Shown here one piece after another: positions 1-11,061 of a stretch of 64,000 nucleotides of DNA; position 1 is the first letter of the stretch; each line of letters begins with the position of its first letter. Source of the stretch: Ypsolopha sequella (taxonomy: Eukaryota > Arthropoda > Insecta > Lepidoptera > Ypsolophidae); the NCBI GenBank assembly GCA_934047225.1, contig OW203992.1:16481501-16545500 (forward strand), written 5' to 3'. The notes under the pieces were generated by a model, which searched no databases, was not told the DNA's origin, and saw only the letters and a program-made list of their open reading frames with translations. A program made the translations under genes and the position numbers.

Positions 1-1069
1 TATTCGATTCGATTTGGAACGGTCTGTTATATCATGTATGTAATTTATATTCAAATCTTTTCATTTCTTTAAAAACACCGCAAAGATTCTAGAGATATTA
101 TCAAAATTTCATATGTGGCCTCTTCTTCATTTTACGGCTTCCAGTCCCGGCCTAAATTAGGTAAAATTATTGGTATTGGCTTGCGCTTGTGAATATTGCA
201 AAACATTTGTCACCGGAGCATACTTTAGTATAGATTCTAGTCTTCAAGACGACTGTCCACAACGTCTATGTTTATTTATATTATATAGAGAGGCTCAAAA
301 GATAACAAGCATTTGTTCGTTGCAATCTCCAGCGTACATTTTTAGCACCTACCCGGTCTTTAACCAAGCAACACAAATAAAGCTCTAAGATATTTATTGG
401 AAACCCTTATGTTCGTAGGATGAATATAAACAAACATCACCCAACTGTCGAGGATGGTGATGAGATAATCCAAATTATCATAATAATGGGTTCCGACGAA
501 ACAGATACGATTGTCTACGTTTCAAACTACACGTTAAGCCCGGTCAAGGGTTAAGTTAAACACGGTTAAGTATGCGGTTTTGTACAAAAGACACTTTAAG
601 TGCAGGTCGTTTTGGAGTGTCGTGTTTTTGTAGCGGCTTTTCCGAGTTGCGGTTATCTGATGATGATAAACATCTGGTTTAGATTAGGCCTGAATCGCCA
701 CTTTTAGTCAAGAGGCCGCGCAAACAGTTGAAAACATCGAAGGAAATACGCTCTCGTGTAGAGATTCACGGAAAAGCAGTTGGTGTGTAGTAAAACGCGT
801 AGGGAAAAAATAGCAATGGGATACATAAACACAGCAGGGAGATTCCGTGTCAACGGCCGCGGCTTTGTTCCCCATCCCGCTCCTCCCCCCTTCAACCCGT
901 CAAGGCTCCTACACGCGCCCTGCCGCGTCGCGAACGGGGAAGCGATTTCAAGGGTGGCTTGCGATTACAATATTTCCCTGAACTGACGATAAGAAATTAA
1001 GGTCGCTAAGACACGTCAACGATAATAACATTAATCACGCCTCGCTTTATCAGCGCATTGGTATTCCCC
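1..1069. other. Intronic sequence, no gene seen
   Basis: AT-rich sequence with no recognisable coding exon or mobile element. A short GC-rich patch at about 852-935 (CpG-containing, C-rich) stands out from its surroundings. Short open frames cross it on both strands, but their products resemble nothing I know and look like chance. It could be a regulatory element or an old insertion. Confidence 0.5.
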
Positions 1070-1428
1070 TTAAGAGGCAGGCGAGGTTGCATAGTTCATC
1101 AAAACGGAATATCAAAATCATTTGTACATTACATATTGTATACATATTCTTAATGTAGTGTGTTTTATTCCGATTTATTCCGGTAATTAATTCGGATTCG
1201 ATTACAGAATATCTAGGTTCCCAACTGTCTATTTTATAAGAACACTGATTTAAACATGAAATATGAGAAAAATAAGTTTACTATGGAAATTTTTCAAATT
1301 ATTTATATTTCGTCTTTAAATCAGTGTTCATAAAAAATATACATTACGGAACCTAAATATTCTGTAATCCAATCGGAATAAACACACATTCCGTTTGTAT
1401 GAACTATGAATCGGCGCCGGCCTCTTAA
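1070..1428. mobile_element. TTAA-flanked foldback MITE
   Basis: The two halves are inverted copies of each other. The outer arms read TTAAGAGGCaggcg... and ...cggCCTCTTAA, and internal blocks such as CATAGTTCAT and AAACGGAAT recur in reverse complement on the right, with a second pair (AACACTGATTTAAA / TTTAAATCAGTGTT) nearer the centre. Both ends finish at TTAA, the duplicated target of piggyBac-type transposases. There is no ORF, so this is a non-autonomous element of about 359 bp. The superfamily is inferred from the TTAA ends only. Confidence 0.8.
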
Positions 1429-2029
1429 TGTACTTGATTGTTTTTTTGTTTTTCGAAAGGAGGTGATTTCTATCTAAATTAAGACGAGACCCTACCCTAC
1501 TGGAATAACGGGCTGATAACGTTTTTTGTGCCCGAATAAAATAAAGTGATCCTGTTTTGTCGCTTGATATCCAGGTCAGGAATCGAAGGAACTATTTCTT
1601 CTCGCTAAATAGGAAGTAGGTCTCGAATAAAAATCCGCCCCAAAACTGGAACTATCGATACAAGAAGATTGCTGAACTTATTATGACATCTCGCGCCGAG
1701 AAATGTATCTTTGGGGTCGTGACATGAATCAAATAAGACTTTCCGTCGAGGAAAGTCGAGGGCCTATACGTGAGCTTCCTGATATGAAAACACAAGTTTC
1801 GATTACCAATTTATACGGTAATGATATTTTAAACGTACGGTTTTATTCGAATACGCGGGAGTATAGGACCCTAGACGAGGAGAAACTCTTTGCAACTTTT
1901 CTCAAAGCTTCTGGTGAATTTTGATCAATATTTGTTTTGTGAAAGAAGGTGACAGCCAAATTCACACATAATACATTGGTACGCGATCGAGGGTTATTTA
2001 TATGATAAAATATAAGATCAAAGTAACAA
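1429..2029. other. Intronic sequence, no gene seen
   Basis: Non-repetitive within this window. A 73-codon open frame at 1703-1924 (+) contains the peptide DEEKLFATFLKASGEF. I do not recognise it and see no splice or promoter context, so it is not called as a gene. Confidence 0.45.
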
Positions 2030-2043
2030 CCCAAGCAGCACAT

Positions 2044-2540
2044 AAGCGAAAATTTAAACCATAAACAAGCTGTACTACAGTCAAGAGCTTTTTAACAGCT
2101 GTACTAGAGAATATTACGAGTCTTTAAGCTGTTTTAATGCAGATTTCATACACTGTTAAACAGCACAGCTGTTGAATGACATTATAATGGTGAAATTTTC
2201 CGCAGAAAGCATTACAGTAGCATTTTAAAAAGCCGCAGTCCAGTCGTTGACTACGTAGAATGCTACAAGCTTTCTTAAATACCCACAGCTTGTTAACGGC
2301 TGGTTAACAGCAAAATTCAACGCTCTTGTAATGCTTAGGGCTGCATTAAAGAATAACATATTGTCATTGGCTTTTATATGGTGTACAAAAATGTTATTGT
2401 AATGCTTAATTAATGAGCTTGATAACGGCTGCACAAGAGTCTCAATAGACTTCATGAGCTGCAGTATGGTATAGTCGTACTCTACTACAATGCCAATGCT
2501 TAGAGTGTAGCTAAAAGCTATTGTACAGCCAACAGCATTA
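2044..2540. repeat. Left subterminal repeat block of the CCCAAGC transposon
   Basis: About 500 bp in which short words such as AGCTGT, its complement ACAGCT, and AGAGC/ATTACAA recur irregularly on both strands at spacings of roughly 15-40 bp. The same vocabulary returns at 4560-4740 and 5215-5453 near the right end. Subterminal arrays of this kind in DNA transposons are commonly transposase-binding sites. That role is inferred here. Confidence 0.6.
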
Positions 2541-2637
2541 TTAAAGAGTAAATTTAGATTATTGGTGTTCGTTTAACGTCAATTTAATTTTTGTGCATAA
2601 CCTTAGCGATAAAACGCAATAGGTTTTAATATCGATT

Positions 2638-3069
2638 ATGGAGAACATAAAACCATGGAATAAAAGAAAAAGGACTGGTGGAGTTAAAAGAAAACTTTCA
2701 AAGGAATACGCTAAGAATACGGTCAAGGAAAGATCGGAAAGTAGCGATGTCGTGAATACTCATAATGAAAATTTGCCCCATCCACTTAATGACCAAGTTT
2801 CTCTTGCACATAGCAAGAAGGGTTCTATACAAGCAGACTTCGATAAAAGGACACAAAATATTGATTTTCACAAAGAAAATTTTCTACATCAACCAAGCTG
2901 CAGCAAATTATCAGAGTCGTCAGAGCGCAACGAGGGTTCCGTACGGTTTATGGATTTAGAAAGCGACCGATTCAGTCATTTAGATCAAACTATGTCTGAT
3001 AGTGATAGTTTGGGATCAAGTAGTACAGATGAAGAAAAAGTAGAAAATACTAATATGAAAAATATTTAA
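2638..3069 (+). CDS. Transposon ORF, probable N-terminal part of a transposase
   Basis: A 143-codon ORF inside the CCCAAGC element. The start (MENIKPWNKRKRTGG) is very basic. The rest is polar and rich in Ser, Asn and Glu, ending in an acidic serine stretch (SDSDSLGSSSTDEE). There is no catalytic domain. Many insect 'transposase domain-containing' proteins begin with a similar KPWNKRSR-type basic segment followed by an acidic low-complexity linker, so this may be their first part with the catalytic region deleted. That comparison is from memory of the family, not a search. The stop lies 27 bp before the stop of the opposing ORF. It is probably non-functional as a transposase. Confidence 0.5.
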   Translation: MENIKPWNKRKRTGGVKRKLSKEYAKNTVKERSESSDVVNTHNENLPHPLNDQVSLAHSKKGSIQADFDKRTQNIDFHKENFLHQPSCSKLSESSERNEGSVRFMDLESDRFSHLDQTMSDSDSLGSSSTDEEKVENTNMKNI

Positions 3070-3095
3070 TTTCAAGACATAAAAAAAATCTGTTG

Positions 3096-3392
3096 CTAAA
3101 GCGTTGTAGTTAACGCTTCTTCGTCGTCTGGATAATCTAACGTGTCACTATGGTTCAACATCGATTGTAATTCTTCCTCCGCTTTATCGTAGGTCACAAT
3201 GCATGTACGTTTTACCGTACATGGCATCGTCGTCCAATCTTCAAGGGGCTTGGAATTTTCTTTTTTAACCATCATTTTCCAGCTCACGTTCTTTCCTGGC
3301 CATCTTAATATGCTGTCGTTTTCCCAACCACTTGGTATTACAGATAGTTTTTCTAACACTCTTTCATTAGTTTGAACTATTTTAAACGGCAT
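3096..3392 (-). CDS. Transposon accessory ORF, DUF4806-like small protein
   Basis: A 98-codon ORF read leftward. The pattern is IVQTNERVLEKLSVIPSGWE, then a WP pair (ILRWPGKNVS), a PLEDWTTMPCTVKR segment and an acidic tail (LDYPDDEEALTTTL). This layout (short hydrophobic start, 'VIP..W', 'WP', 'DW...C.VKR', 'A..EL..M...SDT') matches small proteins encoded beside transposase genes in several insect DNA elements, often annotated DUF4806-like. On the minus strand the ATG follows TTTTCAG within about 10 bp, so the coding exon may be the second of two, with a first exon in 3430-3660. The protein's role is unknown. Confidence 0.55.
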   Translation of the reverse strand: MPFKIVQTNERVLEKLSVIPSGWENDSILRWPGKNVSWKMMVKKENSKPLEDWTTMPCTVKRTCIVTYDKAEEELQSMLNHSDTLDYPDDEEALTTTL

Positions 3393-3734
3393 AGCTATTT
3401 CTGAAAATTAAAAAATATATAGCACTAGAAACCTACCCTAAGAAGGCCTTTTTAAACAATGAATAATAATAATTTTCAATAACTTTCGGTACCAAGATAA
3501 GATACAAAAAAAAACTGCCGAACGTATCGAAACAATGTAAGTGTGCGAACGGAACGCGAGACGCGTGTACAAGGCGAAAGAAGGCGACTGACTGATCAAC
3601 CAACAAAACAAAAACACTGGTGCCGCGCTGGCCGCCTCTCCCGTCACACCTTCCTCCCCCCGCGACTAAACTAATAGATTTCAAAAACCCGCTTGCTTCG
3701 ACAGGCACGTTAAGCCGTTGTTTGGTCCGTTTGT

Positions 3735-3900
3735 GCCCGATGTATGGCGATAGGGCTCACCACCCATCACAGCTGGGGCAGAAAATTATCGGTGAAAAGT
3801 GGCTGTCCGAAGTGTGGACTGTGGCTCACTCCGCACAGTTTACACTTCGTACACCTCAGACACCCTCTCGCGAATTCATGTCGTGACGACTTAGGTAAAA
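3735..3900 (+). mobile_element. SINE 3' fragment
   Basis: Contains GGCGATAGGGCTCACCACCC, a central block near AAATTATCGGTGAAAAG, and the end ...CGAATTCATGTCGTGACGA. The same order of blocks occurs at 12368, 18872 and 52911 after tRNA-like heads or alone, and a terminal fragment lies at 37658. This copy lacks a head. It sits inside the 2030-5467 transposon, so it inserted later. Confidence 0.6.
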
Positions 3901-3907
3901 AATATAC

Positions 3908-4167
3908 ATATAAGGTCTTTCAAAATTAAGTGGAAAGTATTTTAGGAGGTGATTCAGTATCGTTAATACATCGCATTGCACTGCATAGCCCTTTTTTTTT
4001 TGCGCAAACTTTTGTTCCACTTCTCTGTACAAAGTGGTCCGATCAGCTAACTCAGTTTGTATGGACAAGTGAAGAAAAAGTTCGCGCAAAAAAAGTGGAA
4101 TGTGATGTATTAACGACACTGAATCACCTCCTAAATTACTTTCCATTTAAATTAAAAGGCCTTATAT
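3908..4167. mobile_element. TA-flanked foldback MITE
   Basis: Left arm TATAAGGTCTTTCAAAATTA with GTGGAAAGTA and TTTAGGAGGTGATTCAG. The right arm is the reverse complement (CTGAATCACCTCCTAAATTA ... AAGGCCTTATA). There is no coding capacity beyond chance frames. TA at both ends suggests Tc1/mariner-type mobilisation. It is nested in the larger CCCAAGC element. Confidence 0.75.
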
Positions 4168-4559
4168 TATTCGTAATATTATGTTATTCGCACAGTGTTA
4201 CCAAGTTACGAGTATGTTTTATGTACAAACATAATTTTTACTGTTGTGTGTCACTATTGATGGAACTTTATTTCAATATTCATGAAAGTCTCCTTGTACG
4301 AGTTCCACTATGATTTTTATTATTTTTTACGACTCGTTTCATCAAAGGGACATCGTCGGGCAATACATCGATGGAGGGGCATTGATCAATTTAACGAAAC
4401 AAGTTGTAAATTATAATAAAATTCATAGTGGAACTCCTAAAATAAGGCTTTCAATGTGTTTTTACTGCGAGGTTTTTTTTTTCATTTACTTTGGCTTATT
4501 TATATAACAACTTTATTTTTATTTGCTTTGATAATTTTGCGCATTTTTGGATCACTATT
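4168..4559. other. Interior of CCCAAGC transposon, unassigned
   Basis: Contains a short inverted pair, GAGTTCCACTATGA near 4300 and TCATAGTGGAACTC near 4425. A 65-codon frame at 4310-4507 (with GGALINLTKQVVNYNKIHSG) covers this part, but I do not recognise it. It may be a relic of the deleted transposase or noise. Confidence 0.3.
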
Positions 4560-5453
4560 AATATTTTGATCCCTAAAGAGCTGTTGAATACTCTTGCAAT
4601 ACGCCATTAGACAGTGATTAGACTAGCTAAGATCCATTGTAAAGCCATCATAATGCAATGGGCTGGTACGCAGACTAAAGGATTGCCATTGTACAGCAAA
4701 GAGCATTACAAGAGAGTGATACAAGAGTAAGTGCTGTATAATAAATAGACGCCATTTCACAACAATGAAAATATTTGTTTAAAAAAATTTACGATATCTT
4801 ATTTGTTTTCATGAAATTTGATGCCAAATAATGTGATAATATTAATTTCACTTAATTTATTTGACAAAACCATATGTATAAAATACAATAAAATGCGTCA
4901 CAATCCATAAAATATTCTTACACCGTATATATTTTGAGATTTTTTTTCGGTTTATCGTTGTTATTTTGATGGCCCGTGAAATATTTAATACAAACACCTA
5001 TATACATTCACAGTAAAGTGGAACCCCCAACACAATATATTCACAGAAAGACAAAAAACGTGTTAATTACACTTTACCATAAATTGATATTTACTGACAC
5101 AGACCTGCAGACCTCTAATAGAGAACAATATACAAGAATTCAGATTAATATGAATGCGACAGCAATATATTAATATTTTTTGGTTATTTCTTTCTTGTAA
5201 AATGCTGTTGTCAAGGCCTTAAACAGTCGTGTGCTGCACAAGAGCATTATAAGAGCTGAATCGTAAGCTAGAATCAGACTTGTACAGCTCTTATCATGCT
5301 ATTAACCAGCTATTGTAATGCTCAGTGCTGTTTAATTTGGGGCCCAATTCAGCATTACAAGGGCTGTGTAGCAGCTTACTCAGCTCTTGTACAGCAACCT
5401 AATACAGCCACGAGCATTTAGTGAGTCTATATTCCAGCTGCTATGCAGCTGTC
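4560..5453. repeat. Right subterminal repeats of the CCCAAGC transposon
   Basis: Two blocks (about 4560-4740 and 5215-5453) use the same words as the left end: GAGCATTACAAGAG, AGCTGT, CTTGTACAGC. They are separated by an AT-rich stretch (4741-5210) with no recognised content. The repetition is degenerate and on both strands, not a regular tandem array. Confidence 0.55.
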
Positions 5454-5467
5454 ATGTGCCGCTTGGG

Positions 5468-7055
5468 AAGGTTAAACGACGCTGAGAACAATAAAGAAAT
5501 TATTGTTTGATCGTCAGGATTAAAGTCAAAAGTTTAACCTTGGTTAAATCACAGACCGACATTTCAGTATGAATTTGGCTGTATCAAATTACCTTACATT
5601 TGAAGCTTTTCAACGATCTCTGTTGCGTGCGACGCAGATTGATCAAGCTTCGAGGTCTATTTTAGGGATGTATTTCTGTTCTAGACCATTCCATTCCACA
5701 ATAAAGGCCTGAAATTTGTGTTATTAGTGGTAGAAAAGTAGAAGTTCGTAAACGGATTCGTAAGAAAGGGCACGATCGTAATGTAATGAGCTGGGCTGAA
5801 CCTTCGGCGTGTATTTCAAGCGTGACTTCGAAGTAATGGTGGTAGTTTATTTAGCTTCCATGATTTAGAAAAGCTAGAGCAGGGCTTGTGAACCTTTGCC
5901 ACATAGAAAACTATTTTGTTTTAAAGAAAAATAAATTAATATTTAAGAGTTTTAAAATTTCTTTATCCTGCTCAGCAAAATATTTTTTGTCCCATAAGGC
6001 ATTGCCGATGTTTGATGGGACTTGTGACGTTACTTTTCTTTCATTTTCAGTACTTGAGTTTATCCATTATACTGAATTTGTTGCGAAAAGTCTGTCTGTA
6101 TTCTAAAATCGATAAAACCGTCTGAAAACTTCACGTGTCCACCCGAATACATTATTCTTAGTTCGCGAGTTTGCACGAGCTGTTCCTTGGCCGTGTGTCT
6201 GGCATTGTAGATAGACTATTTTATTTCATTTTTATGTATACCTGCTAATTACATGGTTCTGTAACCCAGCACGAACCAGCGCGTTTTACAGCGTGTTCAA
6301 GCATACACACTGCTTTTGTCAACGACGCAAAAAATCATTATATATGTTTGATAGCAGTAATGGCTTGTGCTAGAACTACTGGAGAATAAAATAAAAAAGG
6401 CATCCCACTCTTGTTTTGAGAAGGTGATATATTATATAGGTATTATTGACATCATCTGTTAACTGCCAACAGAAGCATTTTCCTCGATTAGCTGTGCTGT
6501 CACCGTTTTTTTTACTCGTATCATGATTTAAAATTCTCACCATTTCCATAGATTCTTGTAATTTTTCCTTTGTTCTGTCTACAACGGAATCCCTAAAATT
6601 AAAGCTGCCTCTCAAAAAGGTACAGATAAAACACCAAAACCTCAAGAAAATACAGAAAATGAAAATTTCCACGCCAAAACCGCTTAGGTTGTATTATATA
6701 TTCTTTATATACAAATTAGCCATTTACATCTATTGACGACTTGTCTTATTCTTTTTTAGATTTTTTATTGAATCGCATTAGTTCCATACCCCTTTAGCAG
6801 AGTATAGTTCGGTTATATGATCGTGGCGAATCAGCAATCCTACTTTACTCCTCTTTCAGTGGGAGGGTGATATATTGGCATCGTTCTCAAGAAAAATTGT
6901 CGAACGTACGCTAGGTAAGTAAAGTACCTTGTATACAAAGAAACTTTGGTAAAAAGGGAAGGTGAAGTACTTTATATGCTTGTGAATAGAGCTCATATAT
7001 GTACTATGTAGTTTCGCTGTCCCGCACAACAGGCGAAGTAAAATGTCTATAAATA
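5468..7055. other. Intronic sequence, no gene seen
   Basis: AT-rich. Open frames at 5888-6106 (+) and 6376-6672 (-) have no recognisable motif. Nothing here repeats elsewhere in the window as far as I could see. Confidence 0.45.
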
Positions 7056-7452
7056 CTTTTTCAATGCAAGTGCTCGTAAAGGCCCACTTTTTTTGCATTA
7101 AAACCGAACAGAAAGTCGATTATTTTGCCCTAGGGCTTTATTATTATTATTTTTTTAAATTTATTTACAATGGTTGGCTAACCTGCAGCCTTTCCTGTGG
7201 ACCATAAATGTTATACTTTTTTTTTCCACTGTTTAACGGCTCTGGATACAGTCCTTTTGAGCCAATTATAATTTAAAGTTCACAACATTATATTTGTTTT
7301 ATTTCCTCACACTATGCATTGAAAAACGTAGTATGATACACGGGCGTAAAAGCAATAAATTACTCAGTTACGTCTAAAACACTCGCTACGCTCGTGTTTT
7401 AAATCGTCCTCGTGATTTATTCGTTTGCGCCCTTGTAGCATAAACTACTCGT
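7056..7452 (+). mobile_element. Hairpin-capped repeat, copy A
   Basis: Begins TTTTTCAATGCAAGTGCTCG, runs through TATTTTGCCCTAGGGC and TTTAACGGCTCTGGATACAG, and reaches the inverted terminus CTATGCATTGAAAAA. A ~120-bp imperfect palindrome follows (7328-7450: GATACACGGGCG ... apex CACTCGCTACGCTCGTG ... GCGCCCTTGTA). Three further copies lie at 43228 (+), 44841 (-) and 47890 (+), all with the hairpin at the same end. There is no convincing ORF. Confidence 0.8.
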
Positions 7453-7636
7453 ACTATATAATTGAGTGTATATAGATAGACTACATTATATGGATTGTTC
7501 AAAGTTAAGTTGTTACGAAATGCTAAGTATGAACCAGAGGCGTTCCCGAGTAAATGTAAATGTACTCCAAACACTGAAAACATTGTACGAATGTCTCATA
7601 CAACAACGTGGAATGCTCCGTATACTGTTTTCGTTC

Positions 7637-7909
7637 ATATACAACGTGTAACAGAAAGGTGTAACCATATTTGAAGAGCTTACTCAGTCAATGGCATAGA
7701 ACAACTTTTACTGTGGAACAAACCCTGTATCTCGAAAAAAAATATTTACTGTTCCATAGAAAAATGCAATGCCGCTCGGCCGAAATTAATGGAAAGGCAG
7801 ATTTTTGTTTGAGATTTCAGGGTTGGCTCCATAGTAAAAGTTGTTCTATACCATTGACTGAATAAGCTCTTCAAATATGGTTACACCTTTCTGTTACACT
7901 TTGTATATG
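7637..7909. mobile_element. TA-flanked foldback MITE (GTGTAACAGAAAGGTGTAAC ends)
   Basis: Left arm TATACAACGTGTAACAGAAA continues through CCATATTTGAAGAGCTTA and GAACAACTTTTACT. The right arm is the reverse complement with few mismatches and ends ...CACTTTGTATA. It is about 272 bp, non-coding, and palindromic apart from a short centre. Confidence 0.85.
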
Positions 7910-8618
7910 TATATACCATTGTAACAAAGAACTTATATTAGGTCTTTACATATGAAATTGCCGTTTTCTATAGAGAATTTCAATGAAACTCAATTTCAGT
8001 ATTAACATTTTTGCATTTCTTTTAGGACTGACAAATCTAAATTGTGTAGTTTTTTTTGTGTATGAATGAGACAACATTAAGCTAACAGCAACATTAATTT
8101 AATTTTACAAATTTAATGTGTCAGCGGTAAAAAACTATCATGGAAATGGATGGCATTTAGGACGAACTGTTTTTGAAGATTTATTTTTCATAATCAAACT
8201 GAAAGTAAAAACAAAATTTAATACGTAAATGTAAAATCTTGAAATCGCATTTCAAACAAAATACAATTAATTGAAATAGCTATTGAATTACAGGAATTAT
8301 GAACTCATGAATCTGTAAGAAAATTTCGGCAATTTCATAGGTAAAGGCCTATCATAAACACCAAAAACGGTACAAAGGCGGATCTAGGAATCCAGGTATG
8401 AATAATGGAAGATATAATTTGATAATACAAAACCCACTAACACACTGCCTTGTTTTAATAGGATACGGATCTATTTACCTATTTACCAGTACTTACTTAA
8501 TCAGCCCGGATAAGCCCAAAGCTGGTATTAAGGCGCCTCTTCCCAGCGTCATCCGAAAAATTACTCTATTGATAAAGTTTCTCTTAAACGGTATGTTTAA
8601 AAATTATGAAAAAATATA
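7910..8618. other. Intronic sequence, no gene seen
   Basis: AT-rich sequence without repeats shared inside the window. A stretch reading AAAGGCGGATCTAGG near 8376 resembles one end of a hAT element, but no partner end was found. Confidence 0.4.
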
Positions 8619-9249
8619 TATACAGTGTGTCCCTCGTACAAGTGCACATCCGAAAGTGGGTGAAACTAGATCTAAATATATCGATAAAAACGAAGTAAAA
8701 AACATTTTTTGATTTTTTTTTATTCTTGAAAAATACTCCACCTTGGTATCTTCGTATGGGACGCGAGCGCAGTGCCTTTGGTTAACCGCTCGTAGAAAAT
8801 ATTATATTTATGATAGAACGTTGTATTTTTTTTTTGTTAGAAAGATAATGGAATAGGCAATGATAAATAGGAAAAAAATTATAGTCAAACGGGGACATTA
8901 TTTTGAAAAAAATTACTATTACTGAAAAAAAAAGAAACGAAAAATTAAAGATATAATCTTTTAGGATATTATTTTTATGGTAATGGTAGTTGATTATGTT
9001 TTGTTTTTTATTTTGTATACAACGTCTATTCTTAAGGATTATAACAGTTTTATTTCATTGCATTACTCGCGATAGATCAAAAGTTATGACATATTTTATA
9101 CATAGTCTCCATGGTAGGCAAACAAAATTTTAAAACGTAAATTTATAAAACAAAGATATTCTAAAAAAAAAAAACATTTTTTTGTCGATGAAATGAGGTC
9201 TAGTTTTACCCTTTTTCGGATGTGCACTTGTACGAGGGACAAACTGTAT
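8619..9249. mobile_element. Non-autonomous Tc1/mariner-like element
   Basis: TACAGTGTGTCCCTCGTACA begins the left end and GTACGAGGGACAAACTGTA closes the right end. The inverted homology extends about 50 bp (...GTGCACATCCGAAAGTGGGTGAAACTAGA in outline). TA is present at both boundaries. The ~630-bp interior is AT-rich and has no transposase ORF, so it would need an enzyme supplied in trans. Confidence 0.8.
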
Positions 9250-10104
9250 TGTTAGTTAAACTATAAAGAACAACTTCGTTATCGGAAATTATTCTCGCAT
9301 ATAAGAAGCAGCATGAAAATATTGTTCAAAGTCAACCTGTTTTTAGACGAAAATTAAGTAATTGGTTATTTCTTTGAAACTACTAATGGTATTTGTATGG
9401 TTCCTGAACTAAAATACAAGGAAAATATAGTTTAGAAAAATCATTCACAGATATTTTTTGCCGTCCATCGCGTCTATGTGAAAAGTATTATTTTCTCCTA
9501 TTTTGCGCTACCTATCCCGAGACACAGCGACGTTGTAATGCAGTGCGCTCTAATGATCGTTATTTCAATATAGTTTCTGTCGATATTTGTACCGACACAG
9601 GTCGACTCAAGGTCGTTGGCGACTATCTGCCCCTTAGGCCTCTTCTGCTAGATTCTACAAGACGTCAGATGCAACATTTTCCTTTGCCAATTTGGCCACA
9701 TTACGTTTCTCCTATATATTATTATGTTTTCGTTTACATTTACTCGTACATAAAAACAAATGCACTGTCCAATGTATTTAGGTAAATCCTATCCTATCCT
9801 AATAAATATTTTGTTTGTAAATATTACAAGTGTAGTGCCAAATAAGTAATTTTTTTTTACAAATATTAACTTTTAATAATATAAATATTATTAGAGTGCA
9901 TTACAAACTAGAAAATATCAATCAGAAACAAATCCAAAGACAAGAATTCCAAAAAATTCCCCGGGCCAGGATTTCGCAAATCTTGAGTATTCATAGCGAT
10001 GGCTTTCGCAAAATAAACATAATCTTTTAATAATATCTACATATAATCGTAGTTAAGTTTCTAAAAGATTTTATTTATATTATTTTTCTGATACTATACG
10101 TTAT
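9250..10104. other. Intronic sequence, no gene seen
   Basis: Contains an 80-codon frame at 9543-9785 (+) with somewhat higher GC and the peptide VSVDICTDTGRLKVVGDYLP. It is not recognised and is not called as a gene. The rest is AT-rich. Confidence 0.4.
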
Positions 10105-10484
10105 TTTAGGACATAGTTTTCATTATTTTGGTATATAAATTAACCATTATTTTTTATGATATTTAAAAGAATTGTTCGATATGATGTCACTTGAGAATTT
10201 TAGATATTATACTGAATGTGATGTGTGACTGCTTTTAAAAAAAAGTGGTCTGTCTCTGTCTGTCTACTCATCTGCCATCACGCTGTCAAATCAGGCGAAG
10301 CAAATTATTATAAATTTATCTAGATAGCAAAGAACACATTTCTAAACAGCCATTTCTCAAGTGAAGTCACACGAAGGAAAATGTAAGTTTTTTCGTAAAA
10401 ATATTCATCATCATGAGGTATTTTAGACCACAAGTTCTAAAATACGGCTTATTAAACCTAAATCTCGAAATGGTTTTCGAATTA
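10105..10484 (+). repeat. Dispersed repeat, copy 1 (inverted partner at 38690-39095)
   Basis: Shares with 38690-39095 (reverse complement) a run of blocks in the same order: CATTATTTTGGTATA, TGTGATGTGTGACTG..., GTCTGTCTCTGTCTGT, CAGCCATTTCTCAAGTGA, TCATCATGAGGT, and CGAAATGGTTTTC at the end. There is no ORF. It is probably a non-autonomous transposon, but I did not find clear terminal repeats. Confidence 0.65.
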
Positions 10485-10579
10485 ACACACCTTAACATAA
10501 TTTTATCTACTAAGATAATTAAGTATATATACAAATCTACTCATAAATACAAAAACATACATACATATAATATATATAT

Positions 10580-10924
10580 ATAAAGGACTAAAATAAATAC
10601 ATCTAAACTAAACTAAAAATATCCTTAAAAATAGACTAAAACACCTTAAAAAATAAACTATATTATAAATAAAAAACTTCATCCAAATGTATATACATAA
10701 ATAAATAGGCAACAATATATTGGTAGTTACAAGAAGAATCAATGGTGACTCGGGGACAAAGTGAAAATTGCAGGTGTGGTGACTGATTCTGTAGCTGTAG
10801 ATAGTGTTGATGGACTCTAGTTTTAAAGGTGGAATGGTGCTGGGAGATTGTCGGATGTCCAGAGGAAGACTGTTCCACAGGCGGATTGCTGACACTGTGA
10901 AAGAATTCCAATGACAGTACTACA
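10580..10924 (-). mobile_element. LINE 3' end, ORF2 C-terminus plus 3' UTR
   Basis: Read on the minus strand, the translation contains SAIRLWNSLPLDIRQSPS followed by a segment like FKTRVHQHYL, the characteristic C-terminal end of ORF2 in Jockey/CR1-type non-LTR retrotransposons. A single frameshift separates the two pieces. The ~130-bp tail after it, running from the ATTTATAATATAGTTTATTT block to a TTTAGTTTAGATGTATTTA block, is also present at 53730-53830 (+) and 30085-30150 (-). It is 5' truncated and dead. Confidence 0.8.
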
Positions 10925-11061
10925 ATAGTGTCGATTCGGCGTAACACGACTTAACTTATTTGATAGGACTAACCTTATTTTAAGCGTCCTATCTTTTTCT
11001 TTCTGTGTCGAAAACAGGTTAGTCCTGTCAAATAAGTTGTGTTGCGCCGAATCGACACCAA
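10925..11061. mobile_element. Short foldback MITE (GTGTCGATTCGGC ends)
   Basis: The left end GTGTCGATTCGGCGTAACAC and the right end (reverse complement GTGTCGATTCGGCGCAACAC) enclose a short centre with TCTTTTTCTTTCTG. A diverged second copy lies at 26635-26786. It directly abuts the LINE fragment to its left. Confidence 0.8.

Larger units (their letters stand above)
2030..5467. mobile_element. ~3.4 kb DNA transposon with CCCAAGC termini and two convergent ORFs
   Basis: The left end starts CCCAAGCAGCACAT (2030-2043) and the right end is its near-perfect reverse complement, ATGTGCCGCTTGGG (5454-5467). Inside both ends are hundreds of bases rich in the words AGCTGT and AGAGCATTACA (2044-2540, 4560-4740, 5215-5453). 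Two ORFs lie tail to tail at 2638-3069 (+) and 3096-3392 (-). A SINE fragment and a TA-flanked MITE are inserted in the right half. I do not see a clean target duplication. The element looks internally deleted, because the first ORF is far shorter than a full transposase. The superfamily was not determined. Confidence 0.75.

Noticed and set aside
1703..1924. 73-codon open frame considered as a possible exon
   Set aside because: Not similar to cadherin and lacks a clear acceptor/donor pair.
2044..2540. CRISPR-like or satellite array
   Set aside because: Words recur at irregular spacing on both strands, without constant repeats or spacers, and the genome is eukaryotic. Explained as transposon subterminal repeats.
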